A stretch of 40,202 bases of DNA, from the NCBI GenBank assembly GCA_030625775.1, contig DAOUQC010000042.1, positions 1 to 40,202 on the forward strand, written 5' to 3'. The stretch comes from Verrucomicrobiota bacterium (GTDB taxonomy: Bacteria; Verrucomicrobiota; Verrucomicrobiia; Verrucomicrobiales; DEV007). Each line of letters opens with the position of its first letter. The stretch's first letter is position 1. A model generated the notes under the pieces. It did no database searches. It saw only the letters and a list, made by a program, of their open reading frames with translations, and was not told the origin of the DNA. A program made the position numbers and the translations under genes. This document shows, one piece after another, positions 23,415-32,657 of the stretch.

Positions 23415-26400
23415 CTAATTCCCCTTCTTCCCGCCCATCTTTTCAGACATCGTCTGCATAAGATAGTAGAACAGCGGCACTGTGGTGAAACTCACCGCCG
23501 TAGCGACCAGCATACCGAAAAACACCGTGGTTCCCAGAACCTGGCGACTCGCCGAGCCTGCTCCACTGGCAATGAGCAGTGGAATCACACCGAGAATAAA
23601 GGAAAAAGCCGTCATCAGCACTGCCCGGAAACGCAGCCGGGTGGCATTTAATGCCGCATCGAATATACTCTTACCCTCCTCCCTCTCCACTTTGGCAAAT
23701 TCCACGATCAATATTGCGCTCTTGGTCGCCAGCCCGATCAACAACACAATTCCAATCTGCATATACACGTCATTGTTCATCCCCCTCAACATCATGCCGC
23801 CCACTGCACCCAGCAGGGCCGTCGGCACCGACAGCACCACTGACACCGGCAAGGACCAGCTTTCATACTGAGCCGCCAGCACGAGATAGACCAACACCAC
23901 AGCAAAGACAAAGATCATCGTGGTGCCGCCCGCCTGTTTTTCCTGGTAGGACAACTCCGACCAGTTGTAACCCATGCTGGCAGGCAGTTTTTTCGCCGCC
24001 ATGTCTTCCATGATTCCCAAAGCTTGTCCTGAACTGAATCCCGGTGCCGCACCTCCGAGAATTTTCACTGAAGGGTACAAATTGAAGCGGGTGATCGATT
24101 GCGGCCCAAGAATTTCTTTTACTTCGGCTACAGAGCCTAAAGGAATCATCCCGCCGTCAGCACCTCTCAACTCAAGTCGCTGAATATCGCCCGGCGTCGA
24201 GCGATACTCTCCATCCGCTTGAGCATACACTTTGAATACCCGTCCGAATAATGTGAAATCGTTTACATAGGCTGAGCCAAGGTACATCTGCAAGGTATCG
24301 AATACCGCCTGCACCGACGTGCCGGTTTTCATGACCTGTTCGCGATCAATATCCACAAACAACTGCGGCACGTTTGCACGGAAGGGCGTATTCAGCCCCT
24401 TCAATCCCGACTGGGCATTGCCTTCCTCGATGATTTCACTTGCAACAGTCTGCAACAGCTCCATCCCGGATCCACCGCGGTCTTGAAGCATAAAAGTAAA
24501 TCCCCCGGACAAACCAATTCCGGGCAGGGACGGCATTGGCATCACGTAGGTCACCGCGCCCGATATCTTATTAAATTCTTTCTGCAGGTGAGACATAATA
24601 CCACTATAACTCAACTCCTCGGTCGTCCTCTCATCCCAGGGCGTCATTGAAAAAACACAAAATGCCGTATTGGTGCTTGCCGCTCCATCCGTCAGAGAAT
24701 AACCCGCAACACTCAGGAAATGCTTCTTTCCGGGAGCTTTGTTCATGATCTCATCCATCTCCTTCAGTACGGCGGCGGTTCGCTCAATCGATGCACCATC
24801 CGGCAACATCACACTTACCAAGCAATAACCCTCATCTTCCTGGGGAACAAATCCTGTCGGCAAGCTGCCCATACCCGTGATTGCCGCCCAGGTCAGTCCC
24901 GCAAAAATCAAAATGCCAATCAGCGACTTGCGAATAGCGAAGCGGGTGATGTTCAGGTAACCATTGGTGGTTTTTTCCAGAGTCGTATTGAATAGCTTGA
25001 AAAAACCGCGCGGCTCGTTTTTCTGTTTCCTCAGTAGCAGTCCGCACATGGCCGGACTCAGGGTCAGCGCATTTATAGAGCTGAAAACCGTCGCCACCGA
25101 AATCGTCACGGCAAACTGCTTGAACAACATGCCTGTGATACCCGGCATGAAAATTGTCGGCACAAAAACCGCCAACAACACCAGAGTGGTGGCAATCACC
25201 GGGCCCGATATTTCGAGCATGGCTTTACTTGTCGCCTCCTTGGGGCTCAAACCAGCCTCCACATGCCGGGTGGCATTCTCCACCACCACGATAGCATCAT
25301 CCACCACGATACCGATCACCAAAACCAAACCAAACAATGTCAACTGGTTGATGGAAAAACCAAGCACAGCGAGGACAGCAAAGGTGCCGATGAGTGCAAC
25401 CGGAATCGTCAAGGCCGGGACAATCGTGGCACGGAAATTCTGCAGGAAAACGAACACAGTAAGGATAACCAGAACCAGTGTAATCGCCAATGTCTCCATC
25501 ACCTCATCAATGGAAGCGTGGATAATATCGGTAGAATCATTGATAATCCGGTACTCCATCCCCTTGGGGAAACCTTTGGCTAACTCTTCCATTTTGGCTT
25601 TCACCCCGTCGTCCACCGCGATCATGTTGGAACCAGGAATCTGGTAGATCGCAATCGTCGCGGAAGGCTTGCCGTCCATGAAAGACAGGAAATTATAAGA
25701 ATCCGAGCCCAATTCGACCCGACCGATATCCTTAAAACGAATGACCCGACCATCCTCACTCGTCTTGACCACAATATCGGCAAACTCCTCTGCTTCGACC
25801 AATCTGCCACGGGTGCTGATCACATACTCATAGGCCGTGCCCTTGGGTGCAGGAGCCCCGCCCACCTTCCCTGCAGCCACCTGCACATTCTGCTCCCGAA
25901 TCGCCTGCACCACATCCGCGGGAATCAGGGAATAGGCCCTCAATTTATCCGGATCGAGCCACATCCTCATGCTGTAATCCCCTACCCCGTAAACCATCAC
26001 CTCGCCCACATCCTTCACCCGGGCCAGCTCATCTTTAATGCGAAGATTAACGTAATTACTAAGATACTGGTCATTGTATTCTCCACCCGGCGCAAAAACT
26101 CCCATGTATAAAACCACATCGGTGGACTGCTTCTTCACCGTCACGCCCTGGCGCTTGACCTCTTCCGGCAATTTGGATTCCGCTACGGACACACGGTTCT
26201 GCACCAACACATTGGCAATATCCAAATCCGTCCCGGGAGCAAAGGTCACCGTCAAAGTCATACTGCCATCATTGGCATTCACGCTCGACATATAAATCAT
26301 GCCTTCCACACCGTTGACTTCCTGCTCGATCGGTGTGGCGACCGTATCAGACACTGTCTGCGCATCGGCTCCAGGATAAACGGCGCTCACCGTGATCGTC

Positions 26401-26525
26401 GGTGGTGCAAGGTCAGGGTAACGAGCGATCGGCAATGAAACCAAAGCGACCAAGCCCACAAGCACGATCAGGATCGAAAGAACCGAGGCAAAAATTGGAC
26501 GTTGTATAAAAAACAGACTGAACAT
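23415..26525 (-). CDS. RND multidrug efflux permease (AcrB/MexB, HAE1 family)
   Basis: Inner-membrane proton-driven drug exporter of 1036 aa, normal for the HAE1 family. The opening FSLFFIQRPIFASVLSI is typical. The proton-relay residues are present: the Asp pair in VIGIVVDDAIVVVENATRH (TM4), Lys in GLATKSAILIVEFAK (TM10), and the Arg region RLRFRAVLMTAFSFILGVIPL (TM11). Porter-domain blocks PGSNMIAVDDGVK and GYCLVSVMLPDGAS are recognisable. The adaptor gene lies 32 nt upstream on the same strand, so the pair is one operon. An outer-membrane channel gene is not in the window, so it probably uses one encoded elsewhere. The substrates are unknown. Confidence 0.95.
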   Translation of the reverse strand: MFSLFFIQRPIFASVLSILIVLVGLVALVSLPIARYPDLAPPTITVSAVYPGADAQTVSDTVATPIEQEVNGVEGMIYMSSVNANDGSMTLTVTFAPGTDLDIANVLVQNRVSVAESKLPEEVKRQGVTVKKQSTDVVLYMGVFAPGGEYNDQYLSNYVNLRIKDELARVKDVGEVMVYGVGDYSMRMWLDPDKLRAYSLIPADVVQAIREQNVQVAAGKVGGAPAPKGTAYEYVISTRGRLVEAEEFADIVVKTSEDGRVIRFKDIGRVELGSDSYNFLSFMDGKPSATIAIYQIPGSNMIAVDDGVKAKMEELAKGFPKGMEYRIINDSTDIIHASIDEVMETLAITLVLVILTVFVFLQNFRATIVPALTIPVALIGTFAVLAVLGFSINQLTLFGLVLVIGIVVDDAIVVVENATRHVEAGLSPKEATSKAMLEISGPVIATTLVLLAVFVPTIFMPGITGMLFKQFAVTISVATVFSSINALTLSPAMCGLLLRKQKNEPRGFFKLFNTTLEKTTNGYLNITRFAIRKSLIGILIFAGLTWAAITGMGSLPTGFVPQEDEGYCLVSVMLPDGASIERTAAVLKEMDEIMNKAPGKKHFLSVAGYSLTDGAASTNTAFCVFSMTPWDERTTEELSYSGIMSHLQKEFNKISGAVTYVMPMPSLPGIGLSGGFTFMLQDRGGSGMELLQTVASEIIEEGNAQSGLKGLNTPFRANVPQLFVDIDREQVMKTGTSVQAVFDTLQMYLGSAYVNDFTLFGRVFKVYAQADGEYRSTPGDIQRLELRGADGGMIPLGSVAEVKEILGPQSITRFNLYPSVKILGGAAPGFSSGQALGIMEDMAAKKLPASMGYNWSELSYQEKQAGGTTMIFVFAVVLVYLVLAAQYESWSLPVSVVLSVPTALLGAVGGMMLRGMNNDVYMQIGIVLLIGLATKSAILIVEFAKVEREEGKSIFDAALNATRLRFRAVLMTAFSFILGVIPLLIASGAGSASRQVLGTTVFFGMLVATAVSFTTVPLFYYLMQTMSEKMGGKKGN

Positions 26526-26557
26526 AGAAAAATCGGTTAAGCTGGATTACTTGAGGC

Positions 26558-27796
26558 TTATTTAGTGTCCTTTACAGGCGCCTTCTCAGGTTCAGCCTTT
26601 TTTTGCGTCTCAGCCGTCTTCGACTCATTTTTGCCTTCGGTAGAGCTTTCCTTTTGATCGCCTGCTTCTTTTGGCTTCACCTCGATGCCCTCTCTCGCTC
26701 TTTGCAAGCCTTGGACAATGACCCTCTCAGAAGCAGTCAATCCTTTCTCAATAATTTTTGTCTGCCCGACCACATTAGTCGCCGTAACATCTCTCCGCTC
26801 AACTACGTTTTCCTCATTCACCACCAGAACATAGTCCCCCTGCATATCTCTTTGAATTGCCTGACGCGAAACCAGAATGGCAGCTTTTTTCTCCTCCGGA
26901 ATCATCACTCTGACAAACAAACCGGACACCAGTTCGGCTTCACTGTTATCAAATTTCCCGCGCAACTGGATTGTGCCTGTATTGGCATCCACTGTATTGT
27001 CCACAAAATCGATGACACCGTCTTTCGAATACTCTTCGCCATTACCCAAACGCAGGCGAACACGGCCATGATTTTTCACCTTCTTCACCCCTTCTTCCCC
27101 AGCTTTTGTTCGAGCGCCCAAATACGGCAAAATGATGCGTTCGTTCACCTCAAAGTAGGCATAGATGATCGTATCATTGATAATCGTCGTCAACAGGGTC
27201 GAATCCCCTGACCCAACTAGATTCCCGATATCCACGAGCGCACGGGACGTCCTGCCCGGCTCTGGCGCCATGATTTTGGTGTAGCTGAGATCAATCTTCG
27301 CATTGTCCAATGCCGCCTGCGCCACCTTCACCGCTGCCGCGGCTGCTTTTTCATTGGCCCGGGCTTTTTCCACATCCAATTTCGAGATCGCATTGGTCTT
27401 ACCCGCCTGCTCCTTCATCCCCTTGTCCGTCGTAGCGATTTGAAGAGCCGCCTGGGCACTGGCCAGATCTCCCTCTGCCGCTTCGACCGCCGCCTTAAAT
27501 GATTCAGGCTCAATCGTGAAAAGAATGTCGCCTTTTTTCACTGGCTGCCCCTGATCGAATTCTCTTTTTTCCAGAAAACCTTTGACTCGCGCACGAATCT
27601 CAACCGTTCGATACGGACTCGTTCGCCCTGGAAATTCCATATAGGTCGTCACATCCCGCTGTTCCGGTGTCTGAACCGTCACTTCAGGGGGTGGGGCCGG
27701 CATAAATTCATTTTTACCGCCTCCGCAGCCACTCAATGCCACTGCAAGCAACAGGGCCCCCACTTTCAATCCTCGCGATTCTGTCAAACTTCTCAT
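26558..27796 (-). CDS. RND efflux adaptor (membrane fusion) lipoprotein, AcrA-like
   Basis: Periplasmic adaptor of 412 aa that links the RND permease to an outer-membrane channel. The ATG at 27796 gives RGLKVGALLLAVALSGCGGG, a lipoprotein signal with the lipidated Cys24; upstream in-frame starts would bury it. Then come the beta-barrel/lipoyl segment RTSPYRTVEIRARVKGFLEK, GQPVKKGDILFTIEP, a helical hairpin of Ala-rich sequence (about residues 95-155), and AKIDLSYTKIMAPEPGRTSR. The C-terminal 40 residues are Lys/Glu-rich and low in complexity. It is divergent from the NfeD-like gene with 165 nt between them. No tetR/marR-type regulator gene is adjacent. Confidence 0.93.
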   Translation of the reverse strand: MRSLTESRGLKVGALLLAVALSGCGGGKNEFMPAPPPEVTVQTPEQRDVTTYMEFPGRTSPYRTVEIRARVKGFLEKREFDQGQPVKKGDILFTIEPESFKAAVEAAEGDLASAQAALQIATTDKGMKEQAGKTNAISKLDVEKARANEKAAAAAVKVAQAALDNAKIDLSYTKIMAPEPGRTSRALVDIGNLVGSGDSTLLTTIINDTIIYAYFEVNERIILPYLGARTKAGEEGVKKVKNHGRVRLRLGNGEEYSKDGVIDFVDNTVDANTGTIQLRGKFDNSEAELVSGLFVRVMIPEEKKAAILVSRQAIQRDMQGDYVLVVNEENVVERRDVTATNVVGQTKIIEKGLTASERVIVQGLQRAREGIEVKPKEAGDQKESSTEGKNESKTAETQKKAEPEKAPVKDTK

Positions 27797-27961
27797 CGGA
27801 TAGCAGATTAGCGGCCCGAATAAAACAAAGCAAGCCACCTTTTACCGAATAATCGGCAGCCCGAATACCGGTTAGAAAATCTTTGTCTTTTTGTAATGGC
27901 ACTCCCACGATCTACCCTCTAATCTGTCATCGAACTCACAGGCGTGGGGAAATAAGCAACT

Positions 27962-28540
27962 ATGAATATGATAACAGAATGGTGGGGAGGCTTGGATTTC
28001 ACGATGCAGATTTTTTATGCAGTTGGCATCTTCTCCGGTGGCATCCTATTGATCCAGACAGCGTTCATGCTGCTCGGCATTGGTGATGGAGATCTTGATC
28101 TCGATAGCGACTTCGACCTCGATCATGACGGCGGTGGCCACATCCTCTCGGTGCGCACCGTCACTGCATTTCTCTTCGGATTTGGCTGGACGGGCGCCCT
28201 GTGCCTCAAGTCCGGACTCAACATCGGCCTGGCCATTCTTGCTGCCATGGCTGCCGGCACGGTGATGTTATTCATTCTCGTTGGCCTCATGCGCCTCATT
28301 TACAGCCTGAAACAGGACGGTACAATCAACTACCGCAATGCCATCGGTCAGATCGGCACGGTCTATCTGCCTATTCCCGCAAAAGGCAACAAAGCAGGAA
28401 AAATCGAAGTCATGGTACAGGGACGCCTGGCTGTCGTGGAAGCCTTTCACAAAGGAGAACAGAAACTCGATAACGGCAGCAAAGTCAAAGTCATCGAAAC
28501 CATCGGCGAAAACGGCCTGCTGGTCGAACCCCTGCCTTAA
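27962..28540 (+). CDS. NfeD/YqiJ-like membrane protein with OB-fold
   Basis: Inner-membrane protein of 192 aa. Two to four hydrophobic segments (FYAVGIFSGGILLIQTAF; TAFLFGFGWTGALCL; IGLAILAAMAAGTVMLFILVGLM) flank an Asp-rich loop (DGDLDLDSDFDLDHD, about residues 42-56). The last 65 residues, from NAIGQIGTVYLPIP to DNGSKVKVIETIGENGLLVEPL, form the NfeD-type OB-fold. In E. coli yqiJ and other bacteria such genes sit beside a flotillin gene and are thought to support membrane microdomains. That arrangement is repeated here, with the flotillin 49 nt downstream. The exact function is unknown. No clear Shine-Dalgarno sequence precedes the ATG. Confidence 0.78.
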   Translation: MNMITEWWGGLDFTMQIFYAVGIFSGGILLIQTAFMLLGIGDGDLDLDSDFDLDHDGGGHILSVRTVTAFLFGFGWTGALCLKSGLNIGLAILAAMAAGTVMLFILVGLMRLIYSLKQDGTINYRNAIGQIGTVYLPIPAKGNKAGKIEVMVQGRLAVVEAFHKGEQKLDNGSKVKVIETIGENGLLVEPLP

Positions 28541-28589
28541 GGATAAAACTAACAACAAACCTAATATCAACCCCTAACAAACAATAACT

Positions 28590-30179
28590 ATGGATTCATC
28601 TACTATCACTCTAATTCTATTTGGTGGCAGCGCGCTGTTCATCATTATCTTCCTCTACTCGCTGATCAAGCGCTACAAAAAGTGCCCTCCGGACCAAGTT
28701 CTGGTGATCTACGGTAAAACCAGTGGCCGGGGACGCAGCGCCCGTTGCTATCACGGTGGCGGTGCTTTTATCTGGCCGATCGTACAAAACTTCAGCTACC
28801 TCGACCTGACGCCGATTCCAATCGACATCCGTTTGGAAGGAGCGCTGTCACAGCAGAACATCAGGGTGAACACACCCTCGACCTTCACCGTTGGTATATC
28901 CACCGAACCCGGCGTCATGGAGAACGCCGCCGAACGCTTGCTCGGCCTCGACCTCGGACGAGTGCAGGAACTCGCCAAGGACATCATCTTCGGTCAGATG
29001 CGTGTGGTGATTGCCACCATGCCGATTGAGGAAATCAACGCCGACCGTGACAAGTTAATCGAGAAAATCTATGAAGGCGTGGAAGTCGAACTCAAAAAAG
29101 TCGGCCTGCGGCTGATCAACGTTAACATCCAAGACATCACCGATGAGTCCGGATACATCGACGCACTCGGTAAAGAAGCTGCCGCTCACGCCATCAACGA
29201 AGCCAAGATCAAAGTGGCTGAAAAACTTCGTGACGGTGAAATTGGTAAAGCCAATGCCGAGCAATCTCAGCGTGTTAAAGTGGCAGCTGCGCATGCTGGC
29301 GCTGTCGAAGGGGAAAACACTGCTGCCGTGACTGTGGCGCGGTCCAACGCCCTCAGACGTGAAGCCGAAGCCGAATCAGAACGCAAGGGGGCCGCCGCCG
29401 AGCGCGTGAAACAAGCTGATGCCCAGCGTGAAGCCTACACTGCTGAGGAACTGGCTGAAACCGAACGTGCCAGTCGCGAAAAAGCGACCCAGTATGCCAA
29501 CATCGTCGTTCCGGCTGAAGTCGAGAAGCAGAAAATCGAAACCCTCGCAGAGGCTGAAGCTGAGCGAGTTCGCCGCACCCGTAAAGGTGAAGCGGACGGT
29601 ATCCGTCTGGTCAAACAAGCGGAAGCCGATGGTATCAAGGCCGACCTGGTCGCTAAAGCGGAAGCAATGACAGTGGAGGCCGAAGGTATCCAGGCTCAAC
29701 TCGATGCAAAAGCAGAAGGTATCAAGAACCTTTACAGTGCAGCTGGAAACGATCCGGATTTTGCCAGCTTGATGATGATCATGGAACAACTGCCTGCTCT
29801 AGTAGGCGAGCAGGTCAAAGCGATCTCCAATCTTAAGATCGACAAAATCACCGTCTGGGATGGCGGAAGCGGCGGTAAGGACGGCAAAGGCGGCAACGCC
29901 ACTTCGGACTTTGTATCCAATCTGGTCAAAACCCTGCCACCCCTGCACGAGCTGACAGAAAATGTTGGGGTTAAACTGCCCGAATATCTTGGGTCTCTTG
30001 AAAAAACCGCTGATGTGGTAAAAAAGAAAAAACCAGCCAAACCCAGTGATGACAGTTCACAGGGCTCTGCACCCAAACCAGCTCAACGCGCTGCAAAATC
30101 TGAAAAACAAGCAAAAGTCATCCGACTTGAAAACGGCGAAGTGTCTGGTGAAATCCCCAAACTACCCCCCATTGACTAG
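28590..30179 (+). CDS. flotillin/YqiK family membrane-microdomain protein
   Basis: A 529-aa SPFH-domain protein. One N-terminal membrane segment (LILFGGSALFIIIFLYSLI) is followed by the SPFH (PHB) domain at about residues 30-210 (PDQVLVIYGKTSGRGRSAR, FIWPIVQNFSYLDLTPIPI). A long Ala/Glu-rich coiled coil follows (about 215-395, with many EAEAE- and KADGI-type repeats), then a C-terminal stretch with GGSGGKDGKGGN and basic residues. Flotillins oligomerise and organise lipid microdomains in the inner membrane. The upstream NfeD-like gene supports the assignment. The ATG is preceded by an A-rich leader (ACAAACAATAACT) and no Shine-Dalgarno. A good intrinsic terminator follows at 30204-30239. Confidence 0.92.
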   Translation: MDSSTITLILFGGSALFIIIFLYSLIKRYKKCPPDQVLVIYGKTSGRGRSARCYHGGGAFIWPIVQNFSYLDLTPIPIDIRLEGALSQQNIRVNTPSTFTVGISTEPGVMENAAERLLGLDLGRVQELAKDIIFGQMRVVIATMPIEEINADRDKLIEKIYEGVEVELKKVGLRLINVNIQDITDESGYIDALGKEAAAHAINEAKIKVAEKLRDGEIGKANAEQSQRVKVAAAHAGAVEGENTAAVTVARSNALRREAEAESERKGAAAERVKQADAQREAYTAEELAETERASREKATQYANIVVPAEVEKQKIETLAEAEAERVRRTRKGEADGIRLVKQAEADGIKADLVAKAEAMTVEAEGIQAQLDAKAEGIKNLYSAAGNDPDFASLMMIMEQLPALVGEQVKAISNLKIDKITVWDGGSGGKDGKGGNATSDFVSNLVKTLPPLHELTENVGVKLPEYLGSLEKTADVVKKKKPAKPSDDSSQGSAPKPAQRAAKSEKQAKVIRLENGEVSGEIPKLPPID

Positions 30180-30203
30180 TCAGAAAAAAACTCAAGCCTT
30201 ATC

Positions 30204-30239
30204 GCGGTTCTGGTTCTTACGAAGCAGAGCCGCTTTTTT
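30204..30239 (+). terminator. intrinsic terminator after the flotillin gene
   Basis: GCGGTTCTG and CAGAGCCGC pair over 9 bp (one G-T pair) around a 12-nt loop, followed directly by TTTTTT. It starts 25 nt after the flotillin stop. Confidence 0.85.
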
Positions 30240-30273
30240 ATGCCCCTTTCTCTTCCCGTAAAACGAAGCTCAC

Positions 30274-30984
30274 TCAAGCAATATTGTTATACACCGCCTG
30301 CACATCCTCATCCTCTTCCAATTTATCGATCAAATTTTCAATTTCCACCAGTTGCTCTTCGCCGAACTCAACGGGTGAATTCGGAATACGCTGCAAACTG
30401 GTTTTTTTGATCGTCACGCCCAGCGACTCCGCCGCCTGGGTCAGACTGCCAAAGGATTTGTAATCGCCGTAGGCAATCGCCATGTCGTCAATTACTTCAA
30501 ACTCTTCCAGACCCGCATCGATCAACTCAAGCTCGACGTCGTCAAAGTCAACCCCCTCGGTTTTTTCCATTTCAATCACCGCCTTGCGTGAAAAAAGAAA
30601 ATCAAACGCCCCGTTGTTCACTACTTCCCCTCCATTTTTGTTGAAGTAGGTTTTCACATTGGCTACCGAACGATTGGTATTGTCAGTTGCACACTCAATG
30701 AACAACAGCACTCCGTGAGGCCCCTTACCCTCATAACTCACCTCGACAATCGCCTGGGCGTCCTTGCCACTCGCCCGCTTGATCGCAGCCTCAATATTAT
30801 CCTTGGGCATGTTCTGGCCCCGGGCATTTAATATAGCCGACCGCAGTTTGGAATTGCTTTCGGGGTCAGCTCCACCCTCTTTTGCCGCCATGGTGATCAC
30901 CTTGCCCAGCTTGGGAAATACCCGTGACATGGTACCCCATCTTTTTTCTTTAGATTTACGGCGGTATTCAAAAGCTCTGCCCAT
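30274..30984 (-). CDS. yebC: YebC/PmpR family protein
   Basis: A 236-aa cytoplasmic protein of the YebC/PmpR (TACO1) family. Members were described as transcription regulators, and some act in translation at polyproline or difficult stretches. The start is the ATG at 30984 ([20 protein letters not shown]), the conserved N-terminus; longer in-frame extensions are unlikely. The family core is [57 protein letters not shown] and [19 protein letters not shown], and the C-terminal region has [10 protein letters not shown]-like sequence. The length is slightly below the E. coli protein. It is divergent from the cysHCDN operon. Confidence 0.95.
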   Translation of the reverse strand: MGRAFEYRRKSKEKRWGTMSRVFPKLGKVITMAAKEGGADPESNSKLRSAILNARGQNMPKDNIEAAIKRASGKDAQAIVEVSYEGKGPHGVLLFIECATDNTNRSVANVKTYFNKNGGEVVNNGAFDFLFSRKAVIEMEKTEGVDFDDVELELIDAGLEEFEVIDDMAIAYGDYKSFGSLTQAAESLGVTIKKTSLQRIPNSPVEFGEEQLVEIENLIDKLEEDEDVQAVYNNIA

Positions 30985-31072
30985 GATTCGTGATCCTTCA
31001 AATTTGTAATTTAATCCTGTCGATGAGCGACCATAGCCCCAAATCTCAATGATGCTTGGGAAAACCACTTGC

Positions 31073-31110
31073 TTTACGCTTAATACCGAATACCCTATAT
31101 GGAATTAGGT
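31073..31110 (+). promoter_or_regulatory. probable cysHCDN promoter with imperfect palindrome
   Basis: TTTACG (31073-31078), a 17-nt spacer and TATATG (31096-31101) form a plausible promoter with an initiation point near 31108, 12 nt before the cysH ATG. An imperfect palindrome ACCCTATATGGAATTAGGT (31092-31110) covers the -10 box and start point and may be a repressor site. An Rrf2-type sulfur regulator would fit, but this is speculative. Confidence 0.4.
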
Positions 31111-31119
31111 GTTTAAAGA

Positions 31120-31908
31120 ATGTCCTCCCATACTACAGTTGAAACACGTCAGTCGGATTCTTCAACAGAATCCGGGATGGCGGCGCCCTCCCACCAGACA
31201 TTTCCTGATCTCGACTTGGCGGCACTGAACACCGAACTGTCGGCAAAAACTGCCCTGCAGCGCATCGAATGGGCAAGTGCTCACTTTCCTTCACGAATTG
31301 TCCTGTCTTCCAGTTTCGGGGCACAAGCCGCCGTATCGCTGCACCTGGCCACATCGGTGCAGGCTGATATCCCGGTCATCCTGGTCGATACCGGCTATCT
31401 ATTCCCTGAAACTTATAATTTCATCGATGAACTGACCGAAAAACTATCCCTGAATCTGAAGGTTTATCGTCAGCAAGAACTGAGCCCCGCCTGGCAGGAA
31501 GCCCGCTATGGGAAATTGTGGGAACACGGTGTGAAAGGCTTGGAACAGTATAATCTCATGAACAAGGTCGAGCCCATGCAGCGCGCCTTTGATGAACTGG
31601 ATGCAGCTGTCTGGCTCGCCGGCCTGAGACGCAATCAAAGTGAGTCACGGCAAAATTTGCCAGTCATCACCACCAGCAAAGAGCTGCTCAAGATTCACCC
31701 GATCATCGACTGGAGTGACCGCGATGTTTACGACTACCTCAAAAAACACGACCTGCCTTATCACCCACTGTGGCACGAAGGTTATGTGTCACTTGGTGAC
31801 TGGCACACCTCACGCAAACTGACCGATGGCATGAGCGCCGAGGAAACGCGCTTCTTTGGGCTGAAACGCGAGTGTGGACTGCACGAAGACAACGACTATG
31901 TCATCTAA
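31120..31908 (+). CDS. cysH: phosphoadenylylsulfate (PAPS) reductase, thioredoxin type
   Basis: Reduces PAPS to sulfite in assimilatory sulfate reduction. It has 262 aa. [18 protein letters not shown] replaces the usual SGGKDS-like loop, and [21 protein letters not shown] follows. Other blocks are [15 protein letters not shown] and [21 protein letters not shown]. The catalytic cysteine is Cys252 in [10 protein letters not shown] near the end, and it is the only Cys in the protein. The absence of the paired CC motifs rules out the 4Fe-4S form that uses APS directly. This fits the adjacent APS kinase gene. The gene lies 68 nt before cysC. Sulfite reductase is not in this window. Confidence 0.92.
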   Translation: MSSHTTVETRQSDSSTESGMAAPSHQTFPDLDLAALNTELSAKTALQRIEWASAHFPSRIVLSSSFGAQAAVSLHLATSVQADIPVILVDTGYLFPETYNFIDELTEKLSLNLKVYRQQELSPAWQEARYGKLWEHGVKGLEQYNLMNKVEPMQRAFDELDAAVWLAGLRRNQSESRQNLPVITTSKELLKIHPIIDWSDRDVYDYLKKHDLPYHPLWHEGYVSLGDWHTSRKLTDGMSAEETRFFGLKRECGLHEDNDYVI

Positions 31909-31976
31909 ATTGCCTCCCGGCACTTGAGATTTTGCTATCTTCCGCTAAATCTTGAGATCATTTTTATATTCACCTC

Positions 31977-32603
31977 ATGCCTTCAAAGAATACAGTGCCC
32001 GAAAATATTCATCCGGAATTCGACCGGATGCTGGATCGGCAGGCCAAAGAATCCCTGCTCAAGCAGAAGGGCTGTGTCGTCTGGTTGTATGGATTGAGTG
32101 GATCCGGAAAAAGTACTCTCGCCAATCAACTCGAACGTCACCTGCACGACGAGGGACTGTTGGTCAAACTGCTCGATGGTGACAATGTGCGCAGCGGCCT
32201 CAACCGTAATCTGGGTTTCTCCGACGAAGATCGTCTGGAGAATATCCGCCGTGTCGCTGAAGTAGCCAAACTGTTCTGCGAAACCGGCATCGTTACTCTT
32301 GCCGCCTTCATCACACCAACCAGGGAACTCAGGCAAGTGGCCAGGAAAATTCTTGGTAATGACAACTTCATCGAAGTCTATGTGAAGTGCTCTTTCGAGA
32401 CCTGTGCCCAACGCGATGTAAAGGGCCTCTACGCCAAAGCGCAGGCAGGAGACGTCCAACTGTTCACAGGCAAAGATTCTGCCTTTGAGGAGCCTGAACC
32501 CCCTAGGCCTGATCTCGTCATCGATACGGATGCAGAAAATGAAGCCGAATCACTTGAAAAGCTCTATCAAATAGTGTCCTCTCGCATTTCAGAAAAAGCC
32601 TGA
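31977..32603 (+). CDS. cysC: adenylylsulfate (APS) kinase
   Basis: Phosphorylates APS with ATP to form PAPS, the substrate of the neighbouring CysH. It has 208 aa. The P-loop GLSGSGKSTLANQLE is at about residues 38-52; LLDGDNVRSGLNRNLGFS, ENIRRVAEVAKLFCETGIV, and AAFITPTRELRQ bind APS and Mg. The later KGLYAKAQAGDVQLFTGKDS loop is also typical. The first 35 residues, with KNTVPENIHPEFDRMLD, form a short N-terminal extension, as I recall from Bacteroidetes members. The gene lies in the run cysH, cysC, cysD, cysN, all on the same strand with gaps of 51-68 nt. Confidence 0.95.
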   Translation: MPSKNTVPENIHPEFDRMLDRQAKESLLKQKGCVVWLYGLSGSGKSTLANQLERHLHDEGLLVKLLDGDNVRSGLNRNLGFSDEDRLENIRRVAEVAKLFCETGIVTLAAFITPTRELRQVARKILGNDNFIEVYVKCSFETCAQRDVKGLYAKAQAGDVQLFTGKDSAFEEPEPPRPDLVIDTDAENEAESLEKLYQIVSSRISEKA

Positions 32604-32657
32604 GGTTTTAATTATTTCTACACTGCTCTCGCTCACTACTACTCATATAAATTAAAG

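Noticed and set aside
24964-25647. Open frame of 227 codons on the plus strand inside the RND permease
   Set aside because: Its low-complexity Ser/Thr-rich product is a reverse-strand artefact of the permease.
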